Shown: positions 45,822 to 54,282 of the stretch, piece after piece | How positions within the stretch are numbered: position 1 is the stretch's first letter | Layout: the number at the start of each line of letters is the position of its first letter | Assembly (NCBI GenBank): GCA_910584405.1 | Contig: CAJUAL010000012.1 | Location: forward strand, 8,221 to 72,220 | Source: an uncultured Vampirovibrio sp. | GTDB lineage: Bacteria; Cyanobacteriota; Vampirovibrionia; Gastranaerophilales; Gastranaerophilaceae | Direction of reading: 5' to 3' | Length of the DNA: 64,000 bases | Notes under the pieces: model-generated | The model's database searches: none | Told to the model about the DNA's origin: nothing | What the model saw: only the letters and a program-made list of their open reading frames with translations | Translations under genes and position numbers: made by a program

Positions 45822-46213
45822 AAATGCTCTTTCAAGGTTTTTAATAAAAAATGTGCATCTTTTTGAAAATCTTTAACTACACTAACAACAGTATTAGCAA
45901 TAGTTTCTTCATAAGTGTGGGAAGTCATATTTCTTTTTTGTCTGTAATCTGTCCACTTTTCAAGATTGGTGAGCAAAAGTCCCATTTGATTAGCTTTTCT
46001 GATAGTTTCGTTAAATGTTAAAGTATCGGGTAAATCAGTTGCTTGATTTTGCAAAAAACGAACAATCATTTTTATTGCAAGTGAATATGTATATTCAAAC
46101 CTCTGAATAACAGCATCTCTAATTGCGTTATCATAATATTCTTTATCATAGCGAATAATAATTTCATCTAAGGTTTTTATAGCATTTTCAAACGGTGTCA
46201 AATCTATTATCAT
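45818..46213 (-). CDS. HEPN-domain protein (HI0074-like, toxin partner of MNT)
   Basis: The 131-residue four-helix protein belongs to the nucleotidyltransferase substrate-binding (HI0074) group. The RNase motif R-x4-H appears as RNMTSH at about residues 94-99, followed by TYEE, the region AMPylated in related systems. It is first in the two-gene unit, with MNT following. Confidence 0.85.
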   Translation of the reverse strand: MIIDLTPFENAIKTLDEIIIRYDKEYYDNAIRDAVIQRFEYTYSLAIKMIVRFLQNQATDLPDTLTFNETIRKANQMGLLLTNLEKWTDYRQKRNMTSHTYEETIANTVVSVVKDFQKDAHFLLKTLKEHL

Positions 46214-46270
46214 AGACTGATTATATCATAATATAGAAGGCGGTGCAACCAAATGGCTGCGTTGTATTAT

Positions 46271-47182
46271 TTATTCTATTATTTCAATCATATCTTTTAA
46301 AACTTGGTTATAAGGTGTTAAAATTCCGTGTTTTTTACCAAGTTTTATGATTGTACCAGCAAATATTTCAACTTCGGTTTTTCTGCCTGCTTCTATATCT
46401 TGAAGCATCGAGGTTTTTCCGTTCGGTATCATACTGTTAAACCCGACCATTGCTTCTTCTATCATTGTGTCTGTGTTTTGAATACCTTCGGCTTTTGCAA
46501 TCTGTACAACTTCATTCATAATCTTTTGTAAAAGTTCAATAAATTTCGGATTAGACTGCATATCACCAAAAGTCAGACGCATTATCGCAGACGGTTGGTT
46601 TGAAGAAACATTCAGCATAAATTTTAACCAATAAGCTCTCATCATATCATCAGGAGTTCTGTATGCAATTCCGACTTTGTCAAAGAATTGGCTGACGGTT
46701 TTTATATCCTCAGGGTTTGTTCCTTTTGCACTGTTAATTCCGAAAACAATATCGCCTGTCCCGTCATGCGTTATTGTATTGCCGTTTCGCATTGCACTGT
46801 GTCCGATAAAGTATGAAATAAGTGTGTGTTCCCAACCGTATTTTTCTGAGATAATTTCTTCACTTGTCACTCCGTTTAACAGTGACATAATTATTGTGTC
46901 TTCTTTTACAAAGTTTTCAATGTTTTTAACGGCATCATAAAGTCCGTCAAATTTTGTGGCAATTATTATTAAATCAGCTTTAAAATCGGTATTCTCAGGT
47001 AATACATAATCAAAATCCAAAACTTTTCCATTAAAAGTTTTCGGGTTTTTTGTATAATTTTCTAATCTTTTTTTATCAACTAAGACTTTTAAAGATTTGC
47101 TGTCGTATTCGTGAATTTTGTTGGCGTAAATGGCTCCAACTGCGCCTATTCCGCAGATTAGTATATTTTTTATTTCTTTCAT
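46271..47182 (-). CDS. panE: 2-dehydropantoate 2-reductase family protein
   Basis: The 303-residue ketopantoate reductase has an N-terminal Rossmann domain with ILICGIGAVGAIYANKI (GxGxxG), LNGVTSEEIISEKYG, the catalytic lysine in RAYWLKFMLNVSSNQPSA, and a helical C-terminal domain with EIFAGTIIKLGKKHG. Probable role: NADPH-dependent step of pantothenate/CoA synthesis. Paralogues with other 2-keto acids exist, so the substrate is not certain. Confidence 0.88.
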   Translation of the reverse strand: MKEIKNILICGIGAVGAIYANKIHEYDSKSLKVLVDKKRLENYTKNPKTFNGKVLDFDYVLPENTDFKADLIIIATKFDGLYDAVKNIENFVKEDTIIMSLLNGVTSEEIISEKYGWEHTLISYFIGHSAMRNGNTITHDGTGDIVFGINSAKGTNPEDIKTVSQFFDKVGIAYRTPDDMMRAYWLKFMLNVSSNQPSAIMRLTFGDMQSNPKFIELLQKIMNEVVQIAKAEGIQNTDTMIEEAMVGFNSMIPNGKTSMLQDIEAGRKTEVEIFAGTIIKLGKKHGILTPYNQVLKDMIEIIE

Positions 47183-47316
47183 AACAAAATTATTTTAGCA
47201 CGTGAAAACTTTTATATTAACTTTTTTTACAAATTTTTAATTTCACGCAATTTTTACTAAAAAAAATACTTTATAAAAATACGTAGTAGTAGATTATTTT
47301 GATGTGTGGTTAGTTA

Positions 47317-48093
47317 GTGGAAATTAACGCGATTAACAACGGACTGCGCTTAACGTCGTTCGTTCCGAATATACAATTTAATAACAGAAAAAACGGAAAA
47401 GTAACTTTTGGTTATAATTTGATAAAAAAAGATGCTTTCCAAAATAATTCTGTTACAAAATTATTTGATGAATCCGAAATAAGGAATATGATTTCTTCTA
47501 ATCCTGAAGTTAAAAAGATTCTATCAGAACATAATATTCCGCTTCGCTTGAATATGAAAGAACTTCAAGAATTGAAAATCGGACACTGTCAGGATACTCA
47601 AAATGTTGCAATGGATATTGTAAAACATCTTCCACCTGCCCTAAAACAGAAAGTTGATATAAAAACTTTAAAAGAAGGAGCATTGCTTCATGATTTCGGT
47701 AAAGTTCTTATTCCAACCGAAGTTTTAAACAAAAACAGTTCGTTAACAGCTGATGAACATAAAATTATGGATTTACATTCAGAACTCGGTTATCAGCTTT
47801 TGAAAAATTCAGGTGTTGATGATAATGTTTTAAATCTTGTAAGAAATCATCATAACATTTCTGATAAAAACGGTTTTGTGCCTGATATTAATCTGCAGGT
47901 TCTTAATCTTGCCGATAAATATGCTGCACTGACTGAAAAACGTGTTTATAAAGATGAGTTTTCACCAGAAAAAGCACTTACAATTATCAGCGGTGAAGTA
48001 AATTCGGGCGAAATTCATCCGTTCTTATTTAACGCGCTTGTGAAATCCACGCAAGACAAGGTTTCTGCCGATATGTTAAGTAATATTAAGTAG
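47317..48093 (+). CDS. HD-domain phosphohydrolase (HD-GYP related, GYP absent)
   Basis: The 258-residue protein has an HD domain at about 85-235: GALLHDFGKVLIP, DLHSELGYQLL, NHHNISDKNGF and NLADKYAAL, so metal-binding residues are kept. The GYP signature is replaced, so c-di-GMP specificity is doubtful. The start is GTG (MEINAINNG) with no strong Shine-Dalgarno; an N-terminal KVTFGYN motif resembles KVSFGHG in the 61168 gene. A plus-strand terminator-like hairpin lies 180 nt downstream, inside rsmD. Confidence 0.8.
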   Translation: MEINAINNGLRLTSFVPNIQFNNRKNGKVTFGYNLIKKDAFQNNSVTKLFDESEIRNMISSNPEVKKILSEHNIPLRLNMKELQELKIGHCQDTQNVAMDIVKHLPPALKQKVDIKTLKEGALLHDFGKVLIPTEVLNKNSSLTADEHKIMDLHSELGYQLLKNSGVDDNVLNLVRNHHNISDKNGFVPDINLQVLNLADKYAALTEKRVYKDEFSPEKALTIISGEVNSGEIHPFLFNALVKSTQDKVSADMLSNIK

Positions 48094-48250
48094 TATATAA
48101 TAATTATGGCAATTTTTAATAAGAAAAATTGTTTATATATATGTAAGGGATATTTAAAACACACGGGAAAAACAAAAAGTCGATAAGACAAAAACAAAAT
48201 TATACTTTATACGAATTGGGGACAAATTTTTAGGGGAAAATAAAATCGAA

Positions 48251-48838
48251 TCATCCATCATAATCAATCTTGGGTGCTGAATACTTTTCAGCGCCTTTTT
48301 TCTTGTCCTCAGCAGGTGCAGGTATTATAAATGTTATAAATTTATCACCGTATTTTTTTTGTTTTAATATTTCAAATCCCGTTAAATCAACATCTGTCAC
48401 GTGTTCAAGAATAATAATGCCGTTTGAAATTTTTGAAACAGTTTTAAGGCTTTCTTCATATACACCTGAAAAATACGGCGGGTCAATATATATAATGTCA
48501 AATTTTTCATTTATTTTTTCGCAAACTTTTAAACTGTCACCTAAGATAAGTTTTAAATCGTTTTCCTGTTCGTATTTTTTGAAATTAGATTTAATGATAT
48601 TATAAACTTTTTTATTTTTTTCAATAGAAACGACTTTGGAAAACCCGCGCGATAATGCTTCAAGTCCCATAATTCCTGAACCTGCGTACATATCAAGAAA
48701 ACTTGCACCTTCAAAGTCAGTCATTGCCTGTAAGGTGTTAAATATGCTCATTCTGACTTTAGAAAGTGTAGGACGTGTTATATTTTCATCAGGTGCTTTA
48801 ATTTTCTGTCCTTTGTATTTTCCTGCTGTTATATTCAT
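48251..48838 (-). CDS. rsmD: 16S rRNA (guanine-966-N2) methyltransferase
   Basis: The 195-residue SAM methyltransferase has RsmD motifs: AGKYKGQKIKAP, RPTLSKVRMSIFNTL, FLDMYAGSGIMGLEALSRG (SAM site) and IIYIDPPYFSG (catalytic NPPY-type). It modifies 16S rRNA during 30S assembly. The last codons, on the plus strand, form a hairpin with a T run that can act as a terminator for the opposite gene. Confidence 0.93.
   Translation of the reverse strand: MNITAGKYKGQKIKAPDENITRPTLSKVRMSIFNTLQAMTDFEGASFLDMYAGSGIMGLEALSRGFSKVVSIEKNKKVYNIIKSNFKKYEQENDLKLILGDSLKVCEKINEKFDIIYIDPPYFSGVYEESLKTVSKISNGIIILEHVTDVDLTGFEILKQKKYGDKFITFIIPAPAEDKKKGAEKYSAPKIDYDG
48273..48301 (+). terminator. Plus-strand terminator embedded in rsmD
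   Basis: GGTGCTGAA (48273-48281) pairs with TTCAGCGCC (48287-48295) with one G-U pair and a 5-nt loop, followed by six Ts. It is correctly oriented for the HD-domain gene ending at 48093. Confidence 0.5.
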
Positions 48839-48860
48839 AGCTAAATTTTACAATAAAAAT

Positions 48861-49079
48861 AAAAGAACCAAAATTTCTATGTCATTCTGAACTTTATAAT
48901 ACAAACAAAAATTTTGTCATTCTGAACTTGATTCAGAATCTTAAAATTTTTTAATAAGTATGTATATAAAACTAATTCAGAATCTGTCAATGTTGATTTT
49001 TCCCGTAAAGGGCTTTCATTAACATTGATAGACTCCGTGTCACAGCACGGAGTGACGTTACATAAATTTTGGTTCTTTT
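48861..49079. mobile_element. MITE-like element: paired-hairpin repeat (copy 4) inside 16-bp inverted ends
   Basis: AAAAGAACCAAAATTT (48861-48876) is perfectly reverse-complemented at 49064-49079. Between them lie copies of the family repeat: TGTCATTCTGAA at 48880, a second hairpin GTCATTCTGAAC...GATTCAGAATC from 48916, and CATTGATAGACTCCG...CGGAGTGAC ending at 49056. There is no coding capacity. It sits between tpiA and rsmD. Calling it mobile is inference. Confidence 0.55.
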
Positions 49080-49100
49080 CGACTGTCAATCAAATTTTTC

Positions 49101-49895
49101 TTATACAGCAACTTTCATTGTTTTTTCAATGATTTCGTTGAAGCTTTCAGCTTTTAATGAAGCTCCGCCGATTAAAGCGCCGTCGATGTCTGATTTTGAC
49201 ATTTGTTCTTCAATTGTAGAAGGTTTTACAGAACCGCCGTAAAGGATTCTGATAGAATCAGCAGCTTGTGAACCTGCAACTTCTGATACAACGCCTCTAA
49301 TCATTTTAATAACTCTGTTAGCTTCTTCAGAATCGCAAGATTTGCCTGTACCGATTGCCCAGATTGGTTCGTAAGCGATAACAGATTTAGCAACATCTTC
49401 TGATGAAATTCCTGCTAAAGCAGCTCTGATTTGAGAAGCAATCCAAGAATCTGTAACACCTGATTCTCTTTGTTCTAAAGATTCGCCGCAGCAAATGATT
49501 GGGATTAAACCGCCGGCTAAAATAGCTTTTGCTTTTTTGTTAATCATTTCATCAGATTCTGAGAAGTATTGTCTTCTTTCTGAGTGTCCGATGATTACAT
49601 AAGAGCATCCTGCATCTTTTAACATTTCAACAGAAATTTCGCCTGTATATGCGCCTGATGATTCCCAGTGGCAGTTTTGACCTGCAACTGATAATCTTGT
49701 GCCTTCACATCCGCAATCACAAGCGATAGCTGATACTTGGTTTAATGATGTGAATACAGGTGCGATTACAACTGTTGGTAATTGAGTTGCGCTGTAATTT
49801 GATACAAATGATTTAATACCTTCAAACAGTGCTTTTGATTCACTTTGAAGAAGGTTCATTTTCCAGTTTCCTGCAATAATTGGTTTTCTTGACAT
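49101..49895 (-). CDS. tpiA: Triosephosphate isomerase
   Basis: The 264-residue TIM barrel interconverts DHAP and glyceraldehyde-3-phosphate. Catalytic residues are Lys in GNWKMN, His in YVIIGHSERRQYF and Glu in AYEPIWAIGTGKS; the phosphate loop is in ILYGGSVKPST and DGALIGGASL. AAAGGAG lies about 8 nt before the ATG. Monocistronic. Confidence 0.97.
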   Translation of the reverse strand: MSRKPIIAGNWKMNLLQSESKALFEGIKSFVSNYSATQLPTVVIAPVFTSLNQVSAIACDCGCEGTRLSVAGQNCHWESSGAYTGEISVEMLKDAGCSYVIIGHSERRQYFSESDEMINKKAKAILAGGLIPIICCGESLEQRESGVTDSWIASQIRAALAGISSEDVAKSVIAYEPIWAIGTGKSCDSEEANRVIKMIRGVVSEVAGSQAADSIRILYGGSVKPSTIEEQMSKSDIDGALIGGASLKAESFNEIIEKTMKVAV

Positions 49896-49969
49896 AATAG
49901 AATCTCCTTTATAAATACCACTTTTTTATAAAAGTATTCTATATTAAACAAAAAACTAACGCAAATTTT

Positions 49970-50623
49970 TTAGTCTTTAATTACCCAACCGTCGTTGATA
50001 ACTTTTGTCAGACATCCGGTAGCATAATCAGCGATATGTCCGAAAGATGTTGATTTTGTATTACATTTGTCAGGATCTGCGCTCCAATCTTTTAATTGCC
50101 CATCACCTGAAAAATCCATTACAAACGCATCAAGTCCTGTTATATTAGGAGGGTCAGTGCCGTTTGTGTCAAGAAATATGGATGTAATATGATTTGCCGG
50201 GTTGTTTACTATGCAAATGGCAGCTCCATTTACTGTTTGTCCGCAATACCATGTTGTTCTTGCTAAAAAACCTGCATTTGCTCCAGTTATACTTTTGTAG
50301 CTGTCAGCTATACATTTTTTTGTTCCTATAGAGCAATTTTGACGGGCAAGCTTGAAATATTTATTCAAAAAATAACACGAACCTTTTGTACAGTTTGTAT
50401 TATCATCCTTTGCTCCTGCGGTTGTTTCGTAAAAATTATTTGTCATTTCATCTTCCATAACTGTTTTTATTGCAGTTTGGATTTGAGAATAAGTTTTTTG
50501 AAGTTGGGTTGCATACAATTTGTATCGATAATTTTTAACAACAGTCGGAATTGTCAGTGCTGCAATAACACCGATTATACTTAATGTGATAAGTACTTCA
50601 GACAAAGTAAATGCTTTTTTCAT
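49970..50623 (-). CDS. Type IV/II-type pilin, tandem copy 3
   Basis: The 217-residue prepilin starts MKKAFTLSEVLITLSIIGVI. Cleavage is expected between Ala4 and Phe5, with Glu at +5. The hydrophobic helix runs to about residue 28. The C-terminal domain has paired cysteines and a DTNGTDPPNITGLDAFVMDF segment shared with the two upstream genes. I chose ATG 50623 with AGAGG upstream. Likely a minor pilin or pseudopilin of a type IV pilus or type II secretion-like machine. Confidence 0.88.
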   Translation of the reverse strand: MKKAFTLSEVLITLSIIGVIAALTIPTVVKNYRYKLYATQLQKTYSQIQTAIKTVMEDEMTNNFYETTAGAKDDNTNCTKGSCYFLNKYFKLARQNCSIGTKKCIADSYKSITGANAGFLARTTWYCGQTVNGAAICIVNNPANHITSIFLDTNGTDPPNITGLDAFVMDFSGDGQLKDWSADPDKCNTKSTSFGHIADYATGCLTKVINDGWVIKD

Positions 50624-50634
50624 TTGTTTTACCT

Positions 50635-51345
50635 CTAATATTCCATTTTCCAACCGGCTTCAATAACAGAAGTCAAACATCCTGCTGCTGTTCTGTAAAT
50701 ATCAGCTTTAACACCGCAATTTTCTGCGCTGATTCCGGCTACGCTCGGGTCATTTGAACCGCTTCCATAATCAGAAAGAGAACCGTCGCGTTTTATATCC
50801 ATGGTGAAAAAATCTCGTCCTGCGATATTTGGTTCAGCAGGTCCGTTAACATCTACGGCAATGTTAAGTACATTTGTTGGTTGATGATAATATGAACAAA
50901 CAGTTGCACCGTTTACTGTTTGAACACAATAACCTCCTAAATGTCCAAGACTTTGTCCGTCTAATGCTGTATAGTTACTTCCGACACATTGGTTATTTCC
51001 TTGCGAACAATTTTTTTTGATATTTTTAAAATATTTTGTCAGAAAATATTCATTTCCTGCAGTTGTACAGGTGACTTTTTCTTCTGCGGGAGCATCTTCT
51101 GCTGCATCTTCATTTTTGGTGCAGACATTTTTTGCAATTGCAGATGTTTCGTAAAAACTGTCAACGTGTTCATCATTCATTATTGCTTGTGCTGCGTCAT
51201 TGATTTGAGAGTAAATTTTCTGAAGCTGAGCGACGTACATTCTGTTTCTGTAGTTTTTCATAACGGACGGAACCGTTAAAACTGCTACAACCCCGACAAT
51301 GCCTAATGTTATTAAAATTTCTGATAAAGTAAAGCCGTGTTTCAT
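50635..51345 (-). CDS. Type IV/II-type pilin, tandem copy 2
   Basis: The 236-residue prepilin starts MKHGFTLSEILITLGIVGVV, with the canonical Gly-Phe cleavage site. It shares DVNGPAEPNIAGRDFFTMDI and the C-terminal TAAGCLTSVIEAGWKMEY with its neighbours. It has an acidic insertion (EDAAEDAPAEEK) at about 79-90. AAGGAAGG precedes the ATG. Head-to-tail in one minus-strand cluster. Confidence 0.9.
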   Translation of the reverse strand: MKHGFTLSEILITLGIVGVVAVLTVPSVMKNYRNRMYVAQLQKIYSQINDAAQAIMNDEHVDSFYETSAIAKNVCTKNEDAAEDAPAEEKVTCTTAGNEYFLTKYFKNIKKNCSQGNNQCVGSNYTALDGQSLGHLGGYCVQTVNGATVCSYYHQPTNVLNIAVDVNGPAEPNIAGRDFFTMDIKRDGSLSDYGSGSNDPSVAGISAENCGVKADIYRTAAGCLTSVIEAGWKMEY

Positions 51346-51358
51346 TATAAATCCTTCC

Positions 51359-52033
51359 TTAATATTTCATTTCCCAGTTGTCTTGGATTAGTCTGCCCAA
51401 ACATCCGTAACCGTCATAATTGCCATTTAATGATATTTTTCTTTTATTTTTATCATCTTCAGTATCGACTCCACCGCAAGAGGATGCTGTATAATCGTCA
51501 TATAATTTATTAGTATATTTATTAACAAAGATAACAAACATATCTCTGCCGCCAATATTAGGACCGTCTGTTGAATTAATATCAACACGCATTAAACAAA
51601 AGTCTACATTGTTACCTGAACAATAAAAAGATATTGCTTCACCGCCTGCCAATTTAGCCCAACCATGTTCTTTGACTAAACCAAAGCTATATCTTTGAGA
51701 ACTGTTTAGTGTTCCATATTGTTCTGAAAAAGGGCTTGTTGTTTGATTTGCTACTTTTTTGAAATATTTATCAATGAAATCCTGTTGATAGTATTTTTTT
51801 GTTTGCGGATTTGTTCCTGTAAGAACATATGGTGTTTGGTAAAAATATGATACATTATTATCCATACATGCCTGATTTATGGCTATTTCAAGCATTTCAT
51901 ATGCTTTTTTCAGGCGTGTTACGTATAACTTATTATGATAATCTTTTAAAAAACTTGGCAAGACAAGAACTGCAATTACGCCGATAATTGCCATTGTCAC
52001 TAAAAGTTCACCTATTGTTAGGGCTTTTTTCAT
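51359..52033 (-). CDS. Type IV/II-type pilin, tandem copy 1
   Basis: The 224-residue prepilin starts MKKALTIGELLVTMAIIGVI. It has Ala at -1, Leu at +1 and Glu at +5, a divergent but recognisable leader. The C-terminal part has DINSTDGPNIGGRDMFVIFV and GYGCLGRLIQDNWEMKY, matching the other two. First gene of the three-pilin cluster; no pilus assembly genes are nearby. Confidence 0.86.
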   Translation of the reverse strand: MKKALTIGELLVTMAIIGVIAVLVLPSFLKDYHNKLYVTRLKKAYEMLEIAINQACMDNNVSYFYQTPYVLTGTNPQTKKYYQQDFIDKYFKKVANQTTSPFSEQYGTLNSSQRYSFGLVKEHGWAKLAGGEAISFYCSGNNVDFCLMRVDINSTDGPNIGGRDMFVIFVNKYTNKLYDDYTASSCGGVDTEDDKNKRKISLNGNYDGYGCLGRLIQDNWEMKY

Positions 52034-52118
52034 ACTCTTATAAATCCTGTTTTATGTGTATATACAAATTATACAACTTTTTTGGACACATTTCAAGGGG
52101 AAACAGTTCTTCTTACAC

Positions 52119-52466
52119 TTAGAACGGTTTTGTCTGGTTCAGTTTCAGTCTTAAATCTCTGAATCTTGCGATATCTTCCTGAGTTTTACCTGAATCTTTA
52201 AATACTGCCTGACTTGTAGGGTGAACCATAAGAACATAATCCATGTGGATTTCTAAGAAATTATATCTTCTTGGTGATTGGTTTCCTATACGAGGATAAA
52301 TTTCAGCGTTTGTTACGGCAAGAAATCGTCTTTCTTTATCGTTTAACAAATCGGTTAACTCACGATTTGTATTTGTGTATTTTGAAACGTGAACAACACC
52401 TTTAATATCATGATCTGCTGTCAGAATTGTTACTTCTATTGGAACCGTATCACTGTGTTTTGCCAT
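52119..52466 (-). CDS. Conserved-looking unknown protein, 115 residues
   Basis: A small, probably mostly-beta soluble protein starting MAKHSDTVPIEVTILTADHD. The pattern (VTILTADHDIKGVVHV, then RFLAVTNAEIYPR, then NFLEIHMDYVLMVHP) suggests a compact RNA- or ligand-binding barrel, but I cannot name the family with confidence. AAGGA precedes the ATG. It lies downstream of the lysA-cdaA-yitT genes by 52 nt and may be co-transcribed. Confidence 0.75.
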   Translation of the reverse strand: MAKHSDTVPIEVTILTADHDIKGVVHVSKYTNTNRELTDLLNDKERRFLAVTNAEIYPRIGNQSPRRYNFLEIHMDYVLMVHPTSQAVFKDSGKTQEDIARFRDLRLKLNQTKPF

Positions 52467-52518
52467 ATTTATTTATCCTTATTTCTCTCTTTTCTTTAAA
52501 TCAAGTATATTATATTTT

Positions 52519-53373
52519 TTAAATTTTATCAACTTTTTTTCTGAATCTTCCGCCATAAGTTTCGTGAACATCAACAACGGAAACAAATGCGTTCGGGTCG
52601 ATTTCTTTTGTTATTTCAATCATTTTCGGAAGTTCAAGACGTGATATTACGCAGTAAATAATATCTTTTTCCTGACCTGAATATCCTCCGATACCTTTCA
52701 AATATGTTACACTGATATCAAGTTTTTCGATTAAAGCGCTTCCGATTTCTCGGGTATTATCGCTTATAATTCTTACAGATTTTGAACTGTTCAAACCTTC
52801 CATAACAATATCAATAACTTTTGAGGCGATGAAGTAAGTCAGGATTGAGTACATAGCGCTTTCCCAGCCGAAAACTTTTCCTGCAACAATGTAAATAAAC
52901 AGGTTTATGCCCATTATAAACTCGCCGACAGAAAAACCGAACTTTTTAGAAACCAAAAGGGAAAGAATTTCTGTTCCGTCCAGTGAGGCTTCGTTTTTTA
53001 AGATAAGTCCGACCCCTGTTCCCAGAACTATTCCGCCAAAAACAGTTGATAATAAAATATCATCGGTTACTTTATAGCTGTGGAAAAAGTTAAGTGATAA
53101 AGCCAGAATTATGTTTGCGTAAGCTGTAAGGATAACAAAAAGTGCACCCATTTTTTTGAAAGCCAATAAAATAAACGGAATATTTAAAAGTATAATTAAT
53201 AAACCGAGGTTGAATTTGGAAATATGGCTTATAATCATTGAAATACCGATAATCCCGCCGTCGATAACTTCATGCGGAACCAGGAAAGCTTCCAGGGCAA
53301 AGCCTGCAATTATTGCTCCAAGTGTCATAAAGATTAAGTTTTTAAAAAGCTTTAGCAAAAATTCTTTTTGCAT
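52519..53373 (-). CDS. YitT-family membrane protein (DUF161/DUF2179)
   Basis: The 284-residue protein has about five N-terminal transmembrane helices. GFALEAFLVPHEVIDGGIIG and KNEASLDGTEILSLLVSKK are typical of YitT. The cytosolic C-terminal DUF2179 domain (about 205-284) has KGIGGYSGQEKDIIYCVISR. Transport activity is assumed, not proven. It starts 3 nt after cdaA, so one operon. Confidence 0.88.
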   Translation of the reverse strand: MQKEFLLKLFKNLIFMTLGAIIAGFALEAFLVPHEVIDGGIIGISMIISHISKFNLGLLIILLNIPFILLAFKKMGALFVILTAYANIILALSLNFFHSYKVTDDILLSTVFGGIVLGTGVGLILKNEASLDGTEILSLLVSKKFGFSVGEFIMGINLFIYIVAGKVFGWESAMYSILTYFIASKVIDIVMEGLNSSKSVRIISDNTREIGSALIEKLDISVTYLKGIGGYSGQEKDIIYCVISRLELPKMIEITKEIDPNAFVSVVDVHETYGGRFRKKVDKI

Positions 53374-53376
53374 GGG

Positions 53377-54282
53377 TTATTTCCTGTCTTTTTTTATTGT
53401 AATGAGATTTTCAAGATTAAAAATAGATTTTTTTTCTGTTTCTTCAGTCTTTTTATAGCCCAAAATGTTTTCCAAATCAGCTTTTAAAGTTGGGATATCG
53501 TCGTATTTTTTAAGTGTTCCGTCTAAGGTAACGGAAACATCTCCGGTTTCTTCAGAAACTACAAGGCAGGCTGCGTTGCTTGATTCTGTCATTCCGATAG
53601 CTGCTCTGTGGCGGGTTCCGTATTTCCAGCTTAATTTAGGGTCATCTGTTAACGGCAATAAAACACCTGCTGAGATAATTTTTGTTCCGCTTATTACAAC
53701 AGCACCGTCATGAAGCGGAGTGTTTATGTGGAAAATTGTTAACAGAAGTTCTGTTGAAACATCCGCGTTTAATATTGTTCCGACATCATGGTAAGTGTTG
53801 CTTAAATCGTTTTGGAATACGATTAGGGCACCTGTATGTGATTTTGAAAGATATTTTACAGCTTCTATAATTTCTTTTATAACGTCTATTGCTTTATCGG
53901 ATTCTTTTTTCTTGTCACTTTCGAATAAACGTTTGAAAAAGTCGACTTGCCCCAGGTAGCCTAAAAATCTTCTTAATTCAGGTTGGAAAATTACGATTAA
54001 ACTTAATGCAACAAGGGTTACGATAGAGCGAAGGAATACGCCTAAGATGTTTAGGTCTACGGCAACCAAAACTTCGCTTATAATCCATAGGATTACAAGT
54101 ACGAATGCACCTTTAACAAATTTTTCCGAGTGGGTGTTTTTAATGAATTTTCTGTAAAAAATGATTAATATTGCGGCAATAATACATACTTCAAAGATAT
54201 TTTTCCAGCCGAAAGTATCTTTGATGTAAATATGCCAACTGCCTATTAAGTTTTGCAATAAAATTAAAATTTCATCTATCAT
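53377..54282 (-). CDS. cdaA: Diadenylate cyclase CdaA
   Basis: The 301-residue membrane enzyme makes c-di-AMP from two ATP. Three transmembrane helices (about residues 27-100) precede the DAC domain with NTPLHDGAVVI (DGA motif) and YGTRHRAAIGMTE (RHR motif). In Firmicutes cdaA pairs with cdaR and glmM; here it lies between lysA (4-bp overlap) and a yitT-type gene, with no cdaR. C-di-AMP usually controls potassium and osmolyte balance and wall integrity. Confidence 0.94.
   Translation of the reverse strand: MIDEILILLQNLIGSWHIYIKDTFGWKNIFEVCIIAAILIIFYRKFIKNTHSEKFVKGAFVLVILWIISEVLVAVDLNILGVFLRSIVTLVALSLIVIFQPELRRFLGYLGQVDFFKRLFESDKKKESDKAIDVIKEIIEAVKYLSKSHTGALIVFQNDLSNTYHDVGTILNADVSTELLLTIFHINTPLHDGAVVISGTKIISAGVLLPLTDDPKLSWKYGTRHRAAIGMTESSNAACLVVSEETGDVSVTLDGTLKKYDDIPTLKADLENILGYKKTEETEKKSIFNLENLITIKKDRK

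Noticed and set aside
48105..48185. 26-codon frame starting MAIFNKKN with TATAAT close upstream
   Set aside because: Too short, with no terminator or conservation evidence; the TATAAT spacing alone is not enough.
48877..49089. A 70-codon minus-strand frame between tpiA and rsmD
   Set aside because: It lies entirely within the hairpin repeat; the open frame is a by-product of the repeat.
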